A stretch of 64,000 nucleotides of DNA from Bacillus sp. B-jedd (lineage in GTDB: Bacteria > Bacillota > Bacilli > Bacillales > Cytobacillaceae): positions 3,989,001-4,053,000 of the forward strand of contig NZ_CCXR01000001.1 in NCBI RefSeq assembly GCF_000821085.1. The letters are read 5' to 3'. Made by a program: the position numbers and the translations under genes. Below are positions 34,987-45,281 of this stretch, piece after piece (the first letter of the stretch is position 1; each line of letters opens with the position of its first letter). The notes under the pieces were generated by a model. It worked only from the letters and a program-made list of their open reading frames with translations. It had not been told where the DNA came from and did not search any database.

Positions 34987-36504
34987 CTATTCAAGAAAAT
35001 CGACGAAACCGTTAAAATTGCCGTGCAGGAAGTCCAATGCGATATTCGGCAAAATTCCGAACAGGATGCTGGCTACAACCGTGATTCCGACAGTTGCCAG
35101 AATGCCAGCTGGAATTTTTAATGTCTTTGTGTCCGCAGCCGGGCGGAAGAACATTTGAGTCAAGATGCCGAAATAATATACATAGGATACGACTGTCGTT
35201 GCAATCATAATGGATGCAAGCACATAGTGCGGATTGCTCTTATCGTAAAATGCGCTCATGAAAATATTTACCTTGCCGATGAAACCCGCTGTGCCAGGAA
35301 AACCGGCGAGCGACAGGAGCAGGATGCCGAATGCCGTTGCGAGGAGCGGGGCTTTTTTGTAAAAGCCGGCAAAGTCCTTGATTTCTTCCGACCCTGTCGT
35401 TTCACTCATCAATTGGATAACCGCGAATGCTCCCATATTCATGAATAGGTAGGCGACAAGATAAAACCAAATTGCATCAAACGTCAAATAATTGAGCGAA
35501 GTAAACGCAACTAGGATATAGCCTGCATGCGCGATACTTGAATAAGCGAACAGCCTTTTAATATTGCGCTGCCTAAGGGCAATCACGTTTCCAATAATCA
35601 TTGTTGCCGCGGCTAAAAATGCGATGTAATCCTGGAGTTTGAACAAGATAGGCATCGTGCCGGGGCCATCGGAAACTGCCATCAGGAATACCGTGAACAT
35701 GATTCGCACCAGAATGATAAAGCCGGCCGCTTTTGAAACGACACTCAGGAATGCCGTTACAGGCGTCGGCGCCCCCTGGTAAACATCCGGAGCCCACATA
35801 TGGAACGGCGCTGCCGCCAGCTTAAAGGAAAGGCCGACAAAGATCATAAAGAAGGCAAGTCCTAAAAGATAGATATGCTGGCTGTCAGCGTTAGTGCTAA
35901 GCGTCCTGGCAATCGTAATCAAATTTGTCGAGCCGGAGAGGCCATAAACATAGCTCATCCCAAACAGCGTAATCGCTGAAGAAATCCCGCCATTGATGAC
36001 GTATTTCATCGCCGATTCATTCGATGCCAGTTGGTTTCTGCGCATACCCGCCAGTATATAGGAAGGGATGGATAAAAGTTCAAGTCCGACAAATAGTGTA
36101 ATCAAGTCACCGCTTGAAGACATGATCATCCCGCCAAGAAGCGCGGCTAAAAATAGGTAGAAAAATTCACCCCTATATTCAGCGAAGCCGTCTTTTGGAT
36201 TGTAATTCATCGCGAGAAGCATGACGAAGACCGACCCGGCAAGGAGAATCAGCTTGAATGCCTTGCTAAAGGAGTCTAGCCTGTACGTATCTTCAAGTAT
36301 GGATGTGACTGGCGTATCCAACATACCGACGAGGGCGATTCCTGCCGAAATGATGGCAGCGATGGCAATCCAGCCGAACAGCTTCCGATCAAAATTCTTC
36401 CCTAGGAACAAATCCAGAATAACCAAAAGTGCAACTGTGCCGAGAATGATGAACTCTGGCATCATGACTCCCCAGTTATACGCTAACAAATCAGTGAGTT
36501 CCAT
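34987..36504 (-). CDS. nuoN: NADH-quinone oxidoreductase subunit N
   Basis: A 505-aa antiporter-like membrane subunit of complex I with about 14 helices and the conserved proton_antipo_M core (GLELLSIPSYILAG, KLAAAPFHMWAPDVYQGAPT, LAYSSIAHAGYIL). It translocates protons. It is the last gene of the operon and lies 6 bases after nuoM. Confidence 0.95.
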   Translation of the reverse strand: MELTDLLAYNWGVMMPEFIILGTVALLVILDLFLGKNFDRKLFGWIAIAAIISAGIALVGMLDTPVTSILEDTYRLDSFSKAFKLILLAGSVFVMLLAMNYNPKDGFAEYRGEFFYLFLAALLGGMIMSSSGDLITLFVGLELLSIPSYILAGMRRNQLASNESAMKYVINGGISSAITLFGMSYVYGLSGSTNLITIARTLSTNADSQHIYLLGLAFFMIFVGLSFKLAAAPFHMWAPDVYQGAPTPVTAFLSVVSKAAGFIILVRIMFTVFLMAVSDGPGTMPILFKLQDYIAFLAAATMIIGNVIALRQRNIKRLFAYSSIAHAGYILVAFTSLNYLTFDAIWFYLVAYLFMNMGAFAVIQLMSETTGSEEIKDFAGFYKKAPLLATAFGILLLSLAGFPGTAGFIGKVNIFMSAFYDKSNPHYVLASIMIATTVVSYVYYFGILTQMFFRPAADTKTLKIPAGILATVGITVVASILFGILPNIALDFLHGNFNGFVDFLE

Positions 36505-36510
36505 TGTTCA

Positions 36511-38031
36511 TCAACCTCCCAACCCAAGCATGATAGATTTAAGTGCGGAATGCAGCGGTGAGCTTAGGACACTTGGGTAAACCCCGATCAGGACAATCAG
36601 GAAAAGCAGCGTCAAGGCAGGAACGTATTCGATTCCCCTCAAATCACGCACTCCCGCGAACTCGCGGTGGGACATTCCATAGGTCATGCCCAGAATCGCG
36701 CGAAGCAGATAGGCCGCGGTCATAATAATGCCTATGCAGCCGATTGCGGCCAGGACAGGCATCTCCTTAAACAGGCCAAGGAATGCCATAAATTCACTTA
36801 CGAAGCCAGACATGCCCGGCAAGCCAAGCGAAGCCATCCCGCCAGCGAGCAGCAGCCCTGCGGCGATTGGCATCCCTTTTGCCAGACCACCAAGATTCGC
36901 GATCAGGGATGTATCTAGGCGCTCATAAAACACGCCAACAAGGAAGAATAGCAAGGCCGAAATTAACCCGTGTGAAATCACTTGGAAAATTGCACCCTGG
37001 ATCCCCGCTTCATTCAAAGCCGCGAGACCGATTAGGACGATTCCCATATGGGAGATTGACGAGTAGGCAAGTACCATTTTGAAATCCTTTTGGATAAAGG
37101 CCAGGAATGCGCCATAAAGAAGGTTCACTACTCCAAGGATGGCAATCAGGACAGCCAGCTGCTTGAATTGTGAAGGGAATATTCCCATTCCGAAACGGAT
37201 TAGACCAAATGCACCGATTTTCAAAAGGATACCCGAGTGGATCATCACGATGGCCGGAGGGGCTTGGACGTGAACCCTTAGCATCCAGCTGTGGAGCGGG
37301 AAGATCGGCAGCTTTATTCCGAACGCGATCAGGAGTGCGATTAGCAGCCCCATTTTTGCATCCCCGGAAATCGGCTGGAGCGAATTCGCATCCGGATTCG
37401 CCATCAATTGCTCTAACAGGGCAATATTGGATGTCCCAGTCCTTGTAAATAACACCATGATGACAATTAACAGGACAGCCGATCCGAGCCCGTTGTAAAT
37501 TAAGAAGCTGTAAGCTGCTTTTTCTTTTTCAAAATAACCCCATTTTCCAATCAAGAAGAACATTGGAATCAACGTCAGTTCAAAGAACAGGAAGAATAGG
37601 ACAAGGTTTTGCGCTGTAAATACGCCTAGCATGCCGACTTCGAGTAGTAGAAACAGCATAAAATAACCTTTCCATTCCTTTTTCACCATGTTGGATGCCA
37701 GTGCCGCAAGCGAAGCGACTAAGGCTGTCAAAACGACTAGAAGCAGTGAAAACCCATCAATACCCAATTCATAATAAATTGAATAGAACTTTTCACCCAT
37801 TTCCTTGTATCCGCCAAACTGAATCCAATCCGCCCTTACAGAGAAATCAGACAGGTTCTTCCCTGCCAGGTAATGGGCATAAGCGCCAAGCGAAATGAGC
37901 AAGGCTGGAATTGTGGCAAGAAAGCCTATCAGTTTGATTGTTCTTTCATTATCTTTTGGGATAAAAGCCAGGGCCGCTATCCCGAGCAGCGGGGAGAATA
38001 CCATGATTGTCAATATATAGGATAGGTTCAT
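36511..38031 (-). CDS. nuoM: NADH-quinone oxidoreductase subunit M
   Basis: A 506-aa antiporter-like complex I subunit with about 14 helices. Family patterns include FELTLIPMFFLIG (with the conserved membrane Glu), KLPIFPLHSWMLRVHVQAP and LAYSSISHMGIVLIG. It abuts nuoL with no gap, so the two are translationally coupled. Confidence 0.95.
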   Translation of the reverse strand: MNLSYILTIMVFSPLLGIAALAFIPKDNERTIKLIGFLATIPALLISLGAYAHYLAGKNLSDFSVRADWIQFGGYKEMGEKFYSIYYELGIDGFSLLLVVLTALVASLAALASNMVKKEWKGYFMLFLLLEVGMLGVFTAQNLVLFFLFFELTLIPMFFLIGKWGYFEKEKAAYSFLIYNGLGSAVLLIVIMVLFTRTGTSNIALLEQLMANPDANSLQPISGDAKMGLLIALLIAFGIKLPIFPLHSWMLRVHVQAPPAIVMIHSGILLKIGAFGLIRFGMGIFPSQFKQLAVLIAILGVVNLLYGAFLAFIQKDFKMVLAYSSISHMGIVLIGLAALNEAGIQGAIFQVISHGLISALLFFLVGVFYERLDTSLIANLGGLAKGMPIAAGLLLAGGMASLGLPGMSGFVSEFMAFLGLFKEMPVLAAIGCIGIIMTAAYLLRAILGMTYGMSHREFAGVRDLRGIEYVPALTLLFLIVLIGVYPSVLSSPLHSALKSIMLGLGG

Positions 38032-39894
38032 TTACAAGTACCCCCCTGTCAGCGCGTAGATGACTGTCAGAACAGCAAGCCCGATGAAGGCGACTGCCAC
38101 ATATGTCTGGACCTGTCCCGACTGGAGCTTTGAACCTGTTTTCCCCAGAGCCCCGACTGTCCCCGCGACTGCTGAAGCGATTCCTTCCACAAGGAATACA
38201 TCGATATAGCGGAAGAAATGGCTGATCGCTTTCGTCGCGTTGACAACAGACAGCTGATAGAATTCATCAATAAAGTATTTATTATAAAGGACACTGTATG
38301 CCCCCGGTGCTGTTGAGCTGAGCCAGTCGCGGGAAAGTGACCTTTTACCGTACATGAGCCAGGCCAGGAAAATGCCCGCAAGCGATACGAGTGTTGCAAC
38401 AATCATGATCCAGATAGGGCCTTCAATATGCCCATGGCCGAGTGCAGCATTCCCGTCGACAAGCCAGTCACCGAGGAATGCGCCGAACCAAGGTGTATTG
38501 ACATATCCAGCTACCACCGCCAGCACGCCTAGGATAATCATCGGCAGTGTCATCGTTCCAGGTGATTCATGGACATTCTTCGCAGTCGAACGGGATTCAC
38601 CCCAGAATACCATGAAGAATAGGCGGAACATGTAAAACGCGGTGAAGAATGCGGCAATGACTGCTAGGATGAACAGGAATGGATGCCCGTTTTCCCATGC
38701 GGCAATCAAAATTTCATCTTTACTGAAGAAGCCTGAGAACAAAGGAACCCCGCTGATGGCAAGCGTCCCGATCAGGAACAACGGACCAGTCAGCTTAAGC
38801 TTCTTCCAAAGACCGCCCATTTCTTCGATGTTTTGCGTATGGACAGCATGGATGACGCTCCCTGCAGCAAGGAACAAAAGCGCCTTGAAGAAAGCATGGG
38901 TCATCAAGTGGAATACACCTGCGACATAGCCGGCAGAGCCGAGAGCGAGCATCATGTAGCCAAGCTGGCTGACCGTCGAATAGGCCAGAACCCGCTTAAT
39001 ATCCTTTTGCACAAGGCCGATGCTTGCCGCGAATATAGCCGTGAAAGCCCCGATGATCGCGACTGTCATAAGCGCTGTTTTGCTAGCTGCGAAGAGCGGG
39101 AATAAGGCCGCAACAAGATAGACCCCTGCCGCAACCATTGTTGCCGCGTGGATTAACGCCGACACTGGCGTCGGGCCTTCCATTGCGTCCGGAAGCCATG
39201 TGTGAAGCGGGAATTGCCCCGACTTTCCCATTGCCCCGACGAAAATCAAAATCGCTATTAAGGTAAGCATTCCTGCCGTAATCGCCCCTGCGTCGACTGC
39301 GGCGAAAATTTCATCATACTCAAAACTGCCAGTTTGCCAGAACAGGAGGATCATGCCGATCAAAAGGCCGACATCCCCGATCCTTGTCATAATGAAAGCC
39401 TTTTTCGCGGCGGCTTTCGCTTCTTCTTTATAATAGTAGAAACCAATCAACAGGAAGGATCCTACCCCGACAAGTTCCCAGAAAATATACGTCTGGAGAA
39501 GGTTTGGCGAAACGACCAGTCCAAGCATGGCGAATGTGAACAATCCAAGATAAGCGTAGAAAACCGGAATGCGTCCGTCACCGTGCATGTATCCCTTGGA
39601 ATAGATATGTACGAGACAGCTAACTAGTGAAACGATAAACAGCATTAATGCATTTAATTGGTTCACTTCAAAGCCCGCTGTTAAATGAAAATCCCCTATT
39701 GACAGCCAAACTCCCTCTGCCTTGTATGTCGGTGCGGAAAAACGGTCAATCAGCACCAAGATGGACAAAACCAGTGAAGCCAGCGTTAATCCAATCCCAA
39801 CGTAGGCACTCGCCTCTTTAAGCCGTCTGCCGAATAGAAGGAGGATCAAAAATGATACCAGCGGGAAAAGCGGTATGAGCCATGCATTTTCCAT
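38032..39894 (-). CDS. nuoL: NADH-quinone oxidoreductase subunit L
   Basis: A 620-aa antiporter-like complex I subunit carrying the long C-terminal lateral helix. Motifs include FWELVGVGSFLLIG, KSGQFPLHTWLPDAMEGPTP and LAYSTVSQLGYM. The ATG at 39894 is chosen; a TTG three bases upstream is also possible after AAAGGGG. About 170 bases separate it from nuoK, an unusual gap for this operon, containing GC-rich hairpins. Confidence 0.95.
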   Translation of the reverse strand: MENAWLIPLFPLVSFLILLLFGRRLKEASAYVGIGLTLASLVLSILVLIDRFSAPTYKAEGVWLSIGDFHLTAGFEVNQLNALMLFIVSLVSCLVHIYSKGYMHGDGRIPVFYAYLGLFTFAMLGLVVSPNLLQTYIFWELVGVGSFLLIGFYYYKEEAKAAAKKAFIMTRIGDVGLLIGMILLFWQTGSFEYDEIFAAVDAGAITAGMLTLIAILIFVGAMGKSGQFPLHTWLPDAMEGPTPVSALIHAATMVAAGVYLVAALFPLFAASKTALMTVAIIGAFTAIFAASIGLVQKDIKRVLAYSTVSQLGYMMLALGSAGYVAGVFHLMTHAFFKALLFLAAGSVIHAVHTQNIEEMGGLWKKLKLTGPLFLIGTLAISGVPLFSGFFSKDEILIAAWENGHPFLFILAVIAAFFTAFYMFRLFFMVFWGESRSTAKNVHESPGTMTLPMIILGVLAVVAGYVNTPWFGAFLGDWLVDGNAALGHGHIEGPIWIMIVATLVSLAGIFLAWLMYGKRSLSRDWLSSTAPGAYSVLYNKYFIDEFYQLSVVNATKAISHFFRYIDVFLVEGIASAVAGTVGALGKTGSKLQSGQVQTYVAVAFIGLAVLTVIYALTGGYL

Positions 39895-40067
39895 CAATAC
39901 ACTATCCCCTTTATGAACGCGCGTTTCTGATGCAGAATTTATCTGTCTGGGTGCGCGCCTGATTGCGCCCTAAGCCAGGGCATCCGCAGATGGCTCCTGC
40001 GGAAAATCGTCCGGCCATTCCGCATACGGCGGAATGAACCGTCCTTTAACCGGAAATGCGGTCCGGA
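39895..40067 (-). other. nuoK-nuoL spacer with GC-rich hairpins
   Basis: The largest gap inside the nuo operon. It has a perfect inverted repeat ATTCCGC / GCGGAAT at about 40018-40035 and further GC-rich partial repeats. There is no T-run, so it is not an intrinsic terminator; it may affect mRNA processing or stability. Confidence 0.5.
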
Positions 40068-40385
40068 TTAATGTTTCAATATATCCATTTCATCGATATT
40101 GACTGTCTTCCTGTTCCTGTAAAGGGAAATCAGGATGGCCAGGCCGACTGCTGCTTCAGCTGCAGCGACAGCCATTGCGAACAAGGTGAAAATTTGTCCA
40201 TCAATGGAAGGTGTCATTCCAAACTTGCTGAACGTGACAAGGTTGATGTTGACGGCGTTCAGCATGAGTTCAATGGATATAAGGACGATGACTGTGTTCC
40301 GCTTTGTCAAAGCTCCGTACAGGCCGATGCAGAACAAAATCAGGGCAAGCGCAAGGAAAGCAGAAGCGGGTACTCCTGTATTCAT
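40068..40385 (-). CDS. nuoK: NADH-quinone oxidoreductase subunit K
   Basis: A 105-aa protein with three membrane helices and the two conserved membrane glutamates of the family ([11 protein letters not shown] and [11 protein letters not shown]). It forms part of the proton channel next to NuoJ. The ATG at 40385 follows AAGGAGG; the longer ORF overlaps nuoJ and is rejected. Confidence 0.95.
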   Translation of the reverse strand: MNTGVPASAFLALALILFCIGLYGALTKRNTVIVLISIELMLNAVNINLVTFSKFGMTPSIDGQIFTLFAMAVAAAEAAVGLAILISLYRNRKTVNIDEMDILKH

Positions 40386-40386
40386 A

Positions 40387-40896
40387 TCACTCTGCCTCCT
40401 TATCGTCTTTTTTTGCAAGAACAACTGCCCCAATCAGGGCGACAAGCAGCAGGACTGACAGGTACTCAAACGGAATGATAAATCTCGAGTAAAGCGCCAT
40501 GCCGATTTGCTCAGTATTGTTTTCATGCAACGCCGCCTGCTCCGGATGCAAGTCGAGGTTGTAGATTCCGATATAAACGGCAAAGGCAAAGCCCGCGACT
40601 CCTAAAAACACAAGGACTTTCCGCCATTTCCCCGAGCTTGCTTCGCTATCATCGTCATGCTTAGTCAGCATAATGCCGAATAACATAATGATTGTAATGG
40701 CACCAGAGTAAATGAGGATCTGGACGGCTGCCAAAAATTCCGCGGACAGGAGGACAAAAATGCCGGCAATGCTGATAAATGTAAATACGAGGGCGATGAT
40801 TGTATGGACCACTTTTGTCAGGTTGAGCAAAAGCACTCCTCCGATGACAGCCACCAGCGCCAGCAGCATAAATGCTAGAAATTCACCTGAAATCAT
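40387..40896 (-). CDS. nuoJ: NADH-quinone oxidoreductase subunit J
   Basis: A 169-aa protein with five membrane helices and the NuoJ pattern ([22 protein letters not shown] in helix 3, with the conserved Tyr-Ser-Gly). Its start overlaps the end of nuoI by four bases. A hydrophilic loop rich in Asp/Ser follows helix 3. Confidence 0.94.
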   Translation of the reverse strand: MISGEFLAFMLLALVAVIGGVLLLNLTKVVHTIIALVFTFISIAGIFVLLSAEFLAAVQILIYSGAITIIMLFGIMLTKHDDDSEASSGKWRKVLVFLGVAGFAFAVYIGIYNLDLHPEQAALHENNTEQIGMALYSRFIIPFEYLSVLLLVALIGAVVLAKKDDKEAE

Positions 40897-41312
40897 GCTT
40901 TATTCACCTTCCGAACATTCTCGTCATTTTCATCCAGCCACTCGAGGTTTTTAAATAGGTTGTCCCGGCTATACTCCGCAAGTTCGAAGTTGTTCGTCAT
41001 CACGATTGCTTCTGTCGGGCAAACCTCGGTACATAAATCGCAGAGGATGCAGATTTCAAAATTGATATCGTACGTATCGATGACTTTCCCCTTTTTCGTA
41101 GGATCCGGATGCTTTTTCCCTGTCAGCTGAATGCAGTCCGTTGGGCAGATGTTCGCACATTGGTTGCAGACGATGCATTTTTCCGGGTAGAACTTCTGGA
41201 TTCCCCTGAATCGGTCAGGAAGGGGCAGCGGTTTATTTGGATAGTCATACGTGATTTTTTCTTTTGTCAGGTTTTTCAGGGTATATTTTAAGCCTTTTGC
41301 CAATCCAAGCAT
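40893..41312 (-). CDS. nuoI: NADH-quinone oxidoreductase subunit I
   Basis: A 139-aa peripheral iron-sulfur subunit. Two complete ferredoxin motifs are visible: CIVCNQCANICP and CILCDLCTEVCP, each ligating a 4Fe-4S cluster (N6a and N6b). It relays electrons towards NuoB. The ATG at 41312 is preferred, 8 bases after AAAGGGG; a GTG three codons earlier is possible. Confidence 0.95.
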   Translation of the reverse strand: MLGLAKGLKYTLKNLTKEKITYDYPNKPLPLPDRFRGIQKFYPEKCIVCNQCANICPTDCIQLTGKKHPDPTKKGKVIDTYDINFEICILCDLCTEVCPTEAIVMTNNFELAEYSRDNLFKNLEWLDENDENVRKVNKA

Positions 41313-41415
41313 GTTTTTCACCCCTTTAGTTCCGTGATAAAAATTAGTGCAGTTTTCTTAATATGGCTTGTGAGCGGCTGGCACTCCAGCGCCCTTTGCC
41401 CCGATCATGTTGATA

Positions 41416-42426
41416 TTAAAACAACTTAAACAGTTCTTTGATCAATGCTGTCAGGAATACGTTTGCGAGTGCTACTGGGAGCAGGACCTTCCAGCCAAAT
41501 TCCATCAGTTTGTCTGCCCGGAAACGCGGATACGTTACCCGGAACCAGATGAGGATAAAGACAATGAGACTGAATTTGAGCGAGAACCATACCGCACCAG
41601 GAATGAAGTCGAGAATCGATAGCGGAGGAAGCCATCCGCCAAGGAAAAGGACTGTTGTAAGGGCGGCCATCGCAAAGAGATATACATATTCCGCGAGCAT
41701 GAAAAACGCCCAGCGGAAGCCGGAATATTCAACATGGTAACCGGCAACGAGTTCCGACTCTCCTTCAGGAAGGTCGAATGGAGTCCTGTTCAGCTCTGCC
41801 ACCGAGGCGATCATGAACACGATAAAGGCAATCGGCTGCAAAAGAATATACCAGCCATTTTGCTGCGCATGAACAATGTCATTCAAGTTCAGGCTGCCTG
41901 TCAGAAGGATAATTCCAAGGACTGACATGACAAGCGGTATTTCATAAGAAATCATCTGAGCCGCGGCACGGGCTCCGCCAAGCAATGCATATTTATTGTT
42001 TGACGCCCAGCCGCCGGTAACGATCCCAATCGTTGTAATTCCCGAGATGGCTACATAATATAGAAGCCCAACGCCAATATCGGCAAATTGCAATTTATCA
42101 GTAAACGGAATGGCTGCCAGCACCATGAAAGATGGCGCGAAGGCGATGACAGGCGCAAGGATGAACAGAGGCCTGTCTGCTACTTTTGGTATGATATCTT
42201 CCTTCAGTAAAAGCTTTAAAACGTCCGCGACTGTCTGCAGCAGGCCCCATCGCCCACCAACATGGTTTGGGCCGTGCCTTAGCTGCATAAAGCCCATTAC
42301 TTTTCGCTCGGCAAGAATGCCGTATGTGACAAACCCGAGTACGACTAACAGCAAAACGGTTGCCAGCAGAAAGAAGATTCCGAAATTAACGAGTCCGGGG
42401 CTTGAGGTAAGCAGTTCTTCTACCAT
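41416..42426 (-). CDS. nuoH: NADH-quinone oxidoreductase subunit H
   Basis: A 336-aa membrane subunit forming the quinone-binding junction with NuoB/NuoD. Patterns include RKVMGFMQLRHGPNHVGGRW near the N-terminus and LNRTPFDLPEGESELVAGYH, both characteristic. The start codon overlaps the nuoD stop (TAATG). Confidence 0.96.
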   Translation of the reverse strand: MVEELLTSSPGLVNFGIFFLLATVLLLVVLGFVTYGILAERKVMGFMQLRHGPNHVGGRWGLLQTVADVLKLLLKEDIIPKVADRPLFILAPVIAFAPSFMVLAAIPFTDKLQFADIGVGLLYYVAISGITTIGIVTGGWASNNKYALLGGARAAAQMISYEIPLVMSVLGIILLTGSLNLNDIVHAQQNGWYILLQPIAFIVFMIASVAELNRTPFDLPEGESELVAGYHVEYSGFRWAFFMLAEYVYLFAMAALTTVLFLGGWLPPLSILDFIPGAVWFSLKFSLIVFILIWFRVTYPRFRADKLMEFGWKVLLPVALANVFLTALIKELFKLF

Positions 42427-43526
42427 TAACCGTCCACCTCCCCAAGGACAATATCAATGGCTCCAAGAATGGCGACCATATTCGCCATGTTTTCGCCGAC
42501 AAGCAGCTTTGATAGTATTTGAAGATTATAGAATGATGGCCTTCTGAATTTTAGGCGGTAAGGTTCTTTTTTGCCGTCACTGGAAATGTAACAGCCGATT
42601 TCACCGCGCGGCGATTCAATTCTTACGTAAGCTTCCCCTTTTGGCGCCTTGATGATTTTCGGCACCTTGGCAAGGATCTCGCCATCTTCAGGGAATTGTT
42701 CGCACGCTTGTTCCAAAATCTTCAGTGACTCTTCGATTTCCCGGATCCTTACGTGATAGCGTGACCAGCAGTCTCCGCCTTCTTCTGTAATGACGTCAAA
42801 ATTGAAACGGTCATAGATGGAGTACGGCTCATCTTTCCTCAGGTCATATTTGACCCCTGTACACCTTAGGTTAGGGCCAGTAAGTGAATACTGGATTGCC
42901 TCTTCCTTCGTGTATTTTCCAACGCCTTTCACACGGTTCATAAAAATTTCGTTTCCAGTCACGAGCTGATGATAGCCCTTCAACTGTTCCCTCATATATG
43001 GAATGAATTCCTTTACCTTCTCAATCCATCCCTCCGGCGCATCCCACTTCACTCCGCCGACCCGCATATAGTTATACGTCAGCCGGGCACCGGAAATTTC
43101 ATTCAACATGTTGATGATCATTTCCCGCTCCCTGAATGCATACAGGAACGGACTGACTGCTCCCATATCAAGCAGGTAGGTACCCCACCAGACAAGGTGG
43201 CTCGCCACCCTATTCAGTTCCATTACAAGGACCCTCAGATATTCAGCCCGCTCAGGCACCTGGATGCCCATCATCGTCTCAACCGCATGGCAAATGACGT
43301 AGTTGTTCGTCATTGACGATAGATAGTCCATCCGGTCCGTATAAGGAATGATCTGGGTGTATTGCAGGTTTTCAGCCAGTTTCTCTGTTCCCCGGTGGAG
43401 GTAGCCGATTACAGGCTGGGCATGTGTGATGATTTCCCCGTCGATCTTTACGACCAGCCGGAAAACCCCGTGTGTACTTGGGTGCTGGGGCCCTACATTC
43501 AATAGCATTTCTTCAGTACGTATCAT
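42426..43526 (-). CDS. nuoD: NADH-quinone oxidoreductase subunit D
   Basis: A 366-aa peripheral subunit, homologous to NiFe-hydrogenase large subunits, lining the quinone site. Family patterns are NVGPQHPSTHGVFRLVVKIDGE at the N-terminus (quinone-site His and Tyr region) and ESPRGEIGCYISSDG near the C-terminus. It lies 3 bases after nuoC. Confidence 0.96.
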   Translation of the reverse strand: MIRTEEMLLNVGPQHPSTHGVFRLVVKIDGEIITHAQPVIGYLHRGTEKLAENLQYTQIIPYTDRMDYLSSMTNNYVICHAVETMMGIQVPERAEYLRVLVMELNRVASHLVWWGTYLLDMGAVSPFLYAFREREMIINMLNEISGARLTYNYMRVGGVKWDAPEGWIEKVKEFIPYMREQLKGYHQLVTGNEIFMNRVKGVGKYTKEEAIQYSLTGPNLRCTGVKYDLRKDEPYSIYDRFNFDVITEEGGDCWSRYHVRIREIEESLKILEQACEQFPEDGEILAKVPKIIKAPKGEAYVRIESPRGEIGCYISSDGKKEPYRLKFRRPSFYNLQILSKLLVGENMANMVAILGAIDIVLGEVDG

Positions 43527-43529
43527 TGG

Positions 43530-44765
43530 TTACACCTCCACGTCGTATTGCTCGTAGTCTTTTCTTAGTGGATGGCCAACCCAATCTTCCCCAAGCATAA
43601 TTCGATGCAGATTCGGGTGCCCTGTGAAATTGATGCCAAGCAAATCATAAGTCTCGCATTCAGGCCAGTCTGCTCCTGCCCAAAGCGGCTGCAGGGATTC
43701 AATTGTTGGCGAATTCCTGTCAATTTTCACCTTCATGGCTACTGATTGCCTGTTCTTATATGAGAATAAATGCACATATAGTTCCAAGTGGGTTTCAAAA
43801 TCAGTCCCATGCAATTCCGATAAGTAATCAAAACCCAATTGTTCATTATATTTAAGGAACTGGGCGACTTTGAAATACGAATCACGGTTGACTATAATCG
43901 TTGGGACATCTTTTGAAAGTTTATTAATATAGGAGTCTTCCAAAACATATTCACCAAGATGTTCTTTAATGACTTTCACATATTTATCAAGGAATGGCTG
44001 GTTTGGAGATGGGGTTTCAAGTTCAGTAACGGCTGGTTCCCCCGCGCCCTTTGCAGCAGCTGCAGCTCTGGCTTTCGCTGCCGCTGCGGCTTTTGCTTTT
44101 GCCGCCGCAATGGCTTTCGCCTTTTCATCATCCCCGCCTGCGCCACCTGCCTGCTTGGCCAACGCCGCGGCTTTTGCCTTGGCGGCTGCGGCGGCTTTCG
44201 CTTTCGCGGCTGCGGCGGCTTTTGCCTTGGCGTCGTCCCCGGCTGGTTCTGCCGCTTCTTCGCCCGCTTTCTTCGCCAGTGCCGCGGCTTTTGCTTTCGC
44301 TGCGGCGGCTGCTTTCGCTTTCGCGGCTGCGGCAGCTTTTGCCTTGGCATCGTCCCCGGCTGGTTCTGCCGCTTCTTCGCCCGCTTTCTTAGCGAGTGCC
44401 GCGGCTTTTGCTTTCGCTGCGGCGGCGGCTTTCGCTTTTGCGGCTGCGGCGGCTTTCGCCTTTTCGTCCGCGCCAGCAGATTCAGTCGTCTCTGAAACCG
44501 CTTTCATTCCTTCTGATTTATCCGTTTCCTCATTGCCCGCTGTAGCACTTTTCCTCTTTTCAAGCGCGGCTGCTTTTGCCTTCGCCGCGGCTTCTGCTTT
44601 AGCCTGCGCTAAATCCTTTTCACCTTCAGCTTCAGCAGGCTTTGCATCCGCTGGCGGCTTTTGGGCCGAACCCGCTTCCCTGGCAGCCCTTTTTGCTGCG
44701 GCGGCCGCCTTCGCTTTCGCAACCGCTTCTTTCTTTAATTGTTCCAGATCTTTCTCCCCGCTCAT
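43530..44765 (-). CDS. nuoC: NADH-quinone oxidoreductase subunit C with a long Ala/Lys-rich N-terminal extension
   Basis: A 411-aa protein. Only the C-terminal 150 residues or so are the NuoC fold (HGTDFETHLELYVHLFSYKN, GADWPECETYDLLGINFTGH). The first 250 residues are a low-complexity Ala/Lys/Glu segment with imperfect repeats of about 33 residues ending AKKAGEEAAEPAGDD, likely a long charged helix. Extensions of this kind are known in Bacillus NuoC proteins but the length varies. The extension might tether the peripheral arm or bind RNA or phospholipid; that is speculation. The start GAGCGGGGAG context follows nuoB by 3 bases. Confidence 0.92.
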   Translation of the reverse strand: MSGEKDLEQLKKEAVAKAKAAAAAKRAAREAGSAQKPPADAKPAEAEGEKDLAQAKAEAAAKAKAAALEKRKSATAGNEETDKSEGMKAVSETTESAGADEKAKAAAAAKAKAAAAAKAKAAALAKKAGEEAAEPAGDDAKAKAAAAAKAKAAAAAKAKAAALAKKAGEEAAEPAGDDAKAKAAAAAKAKAAAAAKAKAAALAKQAGGAGGDDEKAKAIAAAKAKAAAAAKARAAAAAKGAGEPAVTELETPSPNQPFLDKYVKVIKEHLGEYVLEDSYINKLSKDVPTIIVNRDSYFKVAQFLKYNEQLGFDYLSELHGTDFETHLELYVHLFSYKNRQSVAMKVKIDRNSPTIESLQPLWAGADWPECETYDLLGINFTGHPNLHRIMLGEDWVGHPLRKDYEQYDVEV

Positions 44766-44768
44766 CGG

Positions 44769-45281
44769 TTAGATCACCTTCTTCCCCGTCTTCGCTTCGT
44801 AGCGAATCTTTTCCCGAAGTTTGTTGATACCATAAATAAGCGCCGCGGGACTCGGCGGGCAACCCGGGATATAAACATCAACCGGGACGATTTGATCGAC
44901 GCCTTTTACAACCGAATAGGAATAGATATAAGGCCCTCCGGCTGTAGCGCACGAACCCATTGCAATAACCCATTTCGGCTCAGGCATCTGGTCATAAAGC
45001 CGGCGGACAATCGGCGCCATCTTCTTGGTAACCGTGCCAGAAACGATCATAACGTCAGACTGCCTTGGAGAGGTTCTGAAAAACGAACCGAAGCGGTCCA
45101 GGTCATAATGTGATGACCCGCCGCCCATCATTTCAATCGCGCAGCAGGCAAGCCCGAATGTCATTGGATAAAGAGAGTTGCTTCTCGCCCAGGCTTTCAC
45201 TTGCTCAAGCGTGGTCAAAAAGACATTCCTCTTCATTTCTTCCATTTCCTGAGGTGATATGCTGTCCAATTTTAAATCCAT
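44769..45281 (-). CDS. nuoB: NADH-quinone oxidoreductase subunit B
   Basis: A 170-aa iron-sulfur subunit holding cluster N2 next to the quinone site. Ligand motifs are [19 protein letters not shown] and YIPGCPPSP. The ATG at 45281 ([12 protein letters not shown]) overlaps the nuoA end by 10 bases; an upstream in-frame ATG at 45302 would overlap more and is less likely. Confidence 0.95.
   Translation of the reverse strand: MDLKLDSISPQEMEEMKRNVFLTTLEQVKAWARSNSLYPMTFGLACCAIEMMGGGSSHYDLDRFGSFFRTSPRQSDVMIVSGTVTKKMAPIVRRLYDQMPEPKWVIAMGSCATAGGPYIYSYSVVKGVDQIVPVDVYIPGCPPSPAALIYGINKLREKIRYEAKTGKKVI

Noticed and set aside
43969..44772. 267-codon plus-strand Ala/Phe-rich ORF over nuoC
   Set aside because: Antisense shadow of the low-complexity nuoC extension.
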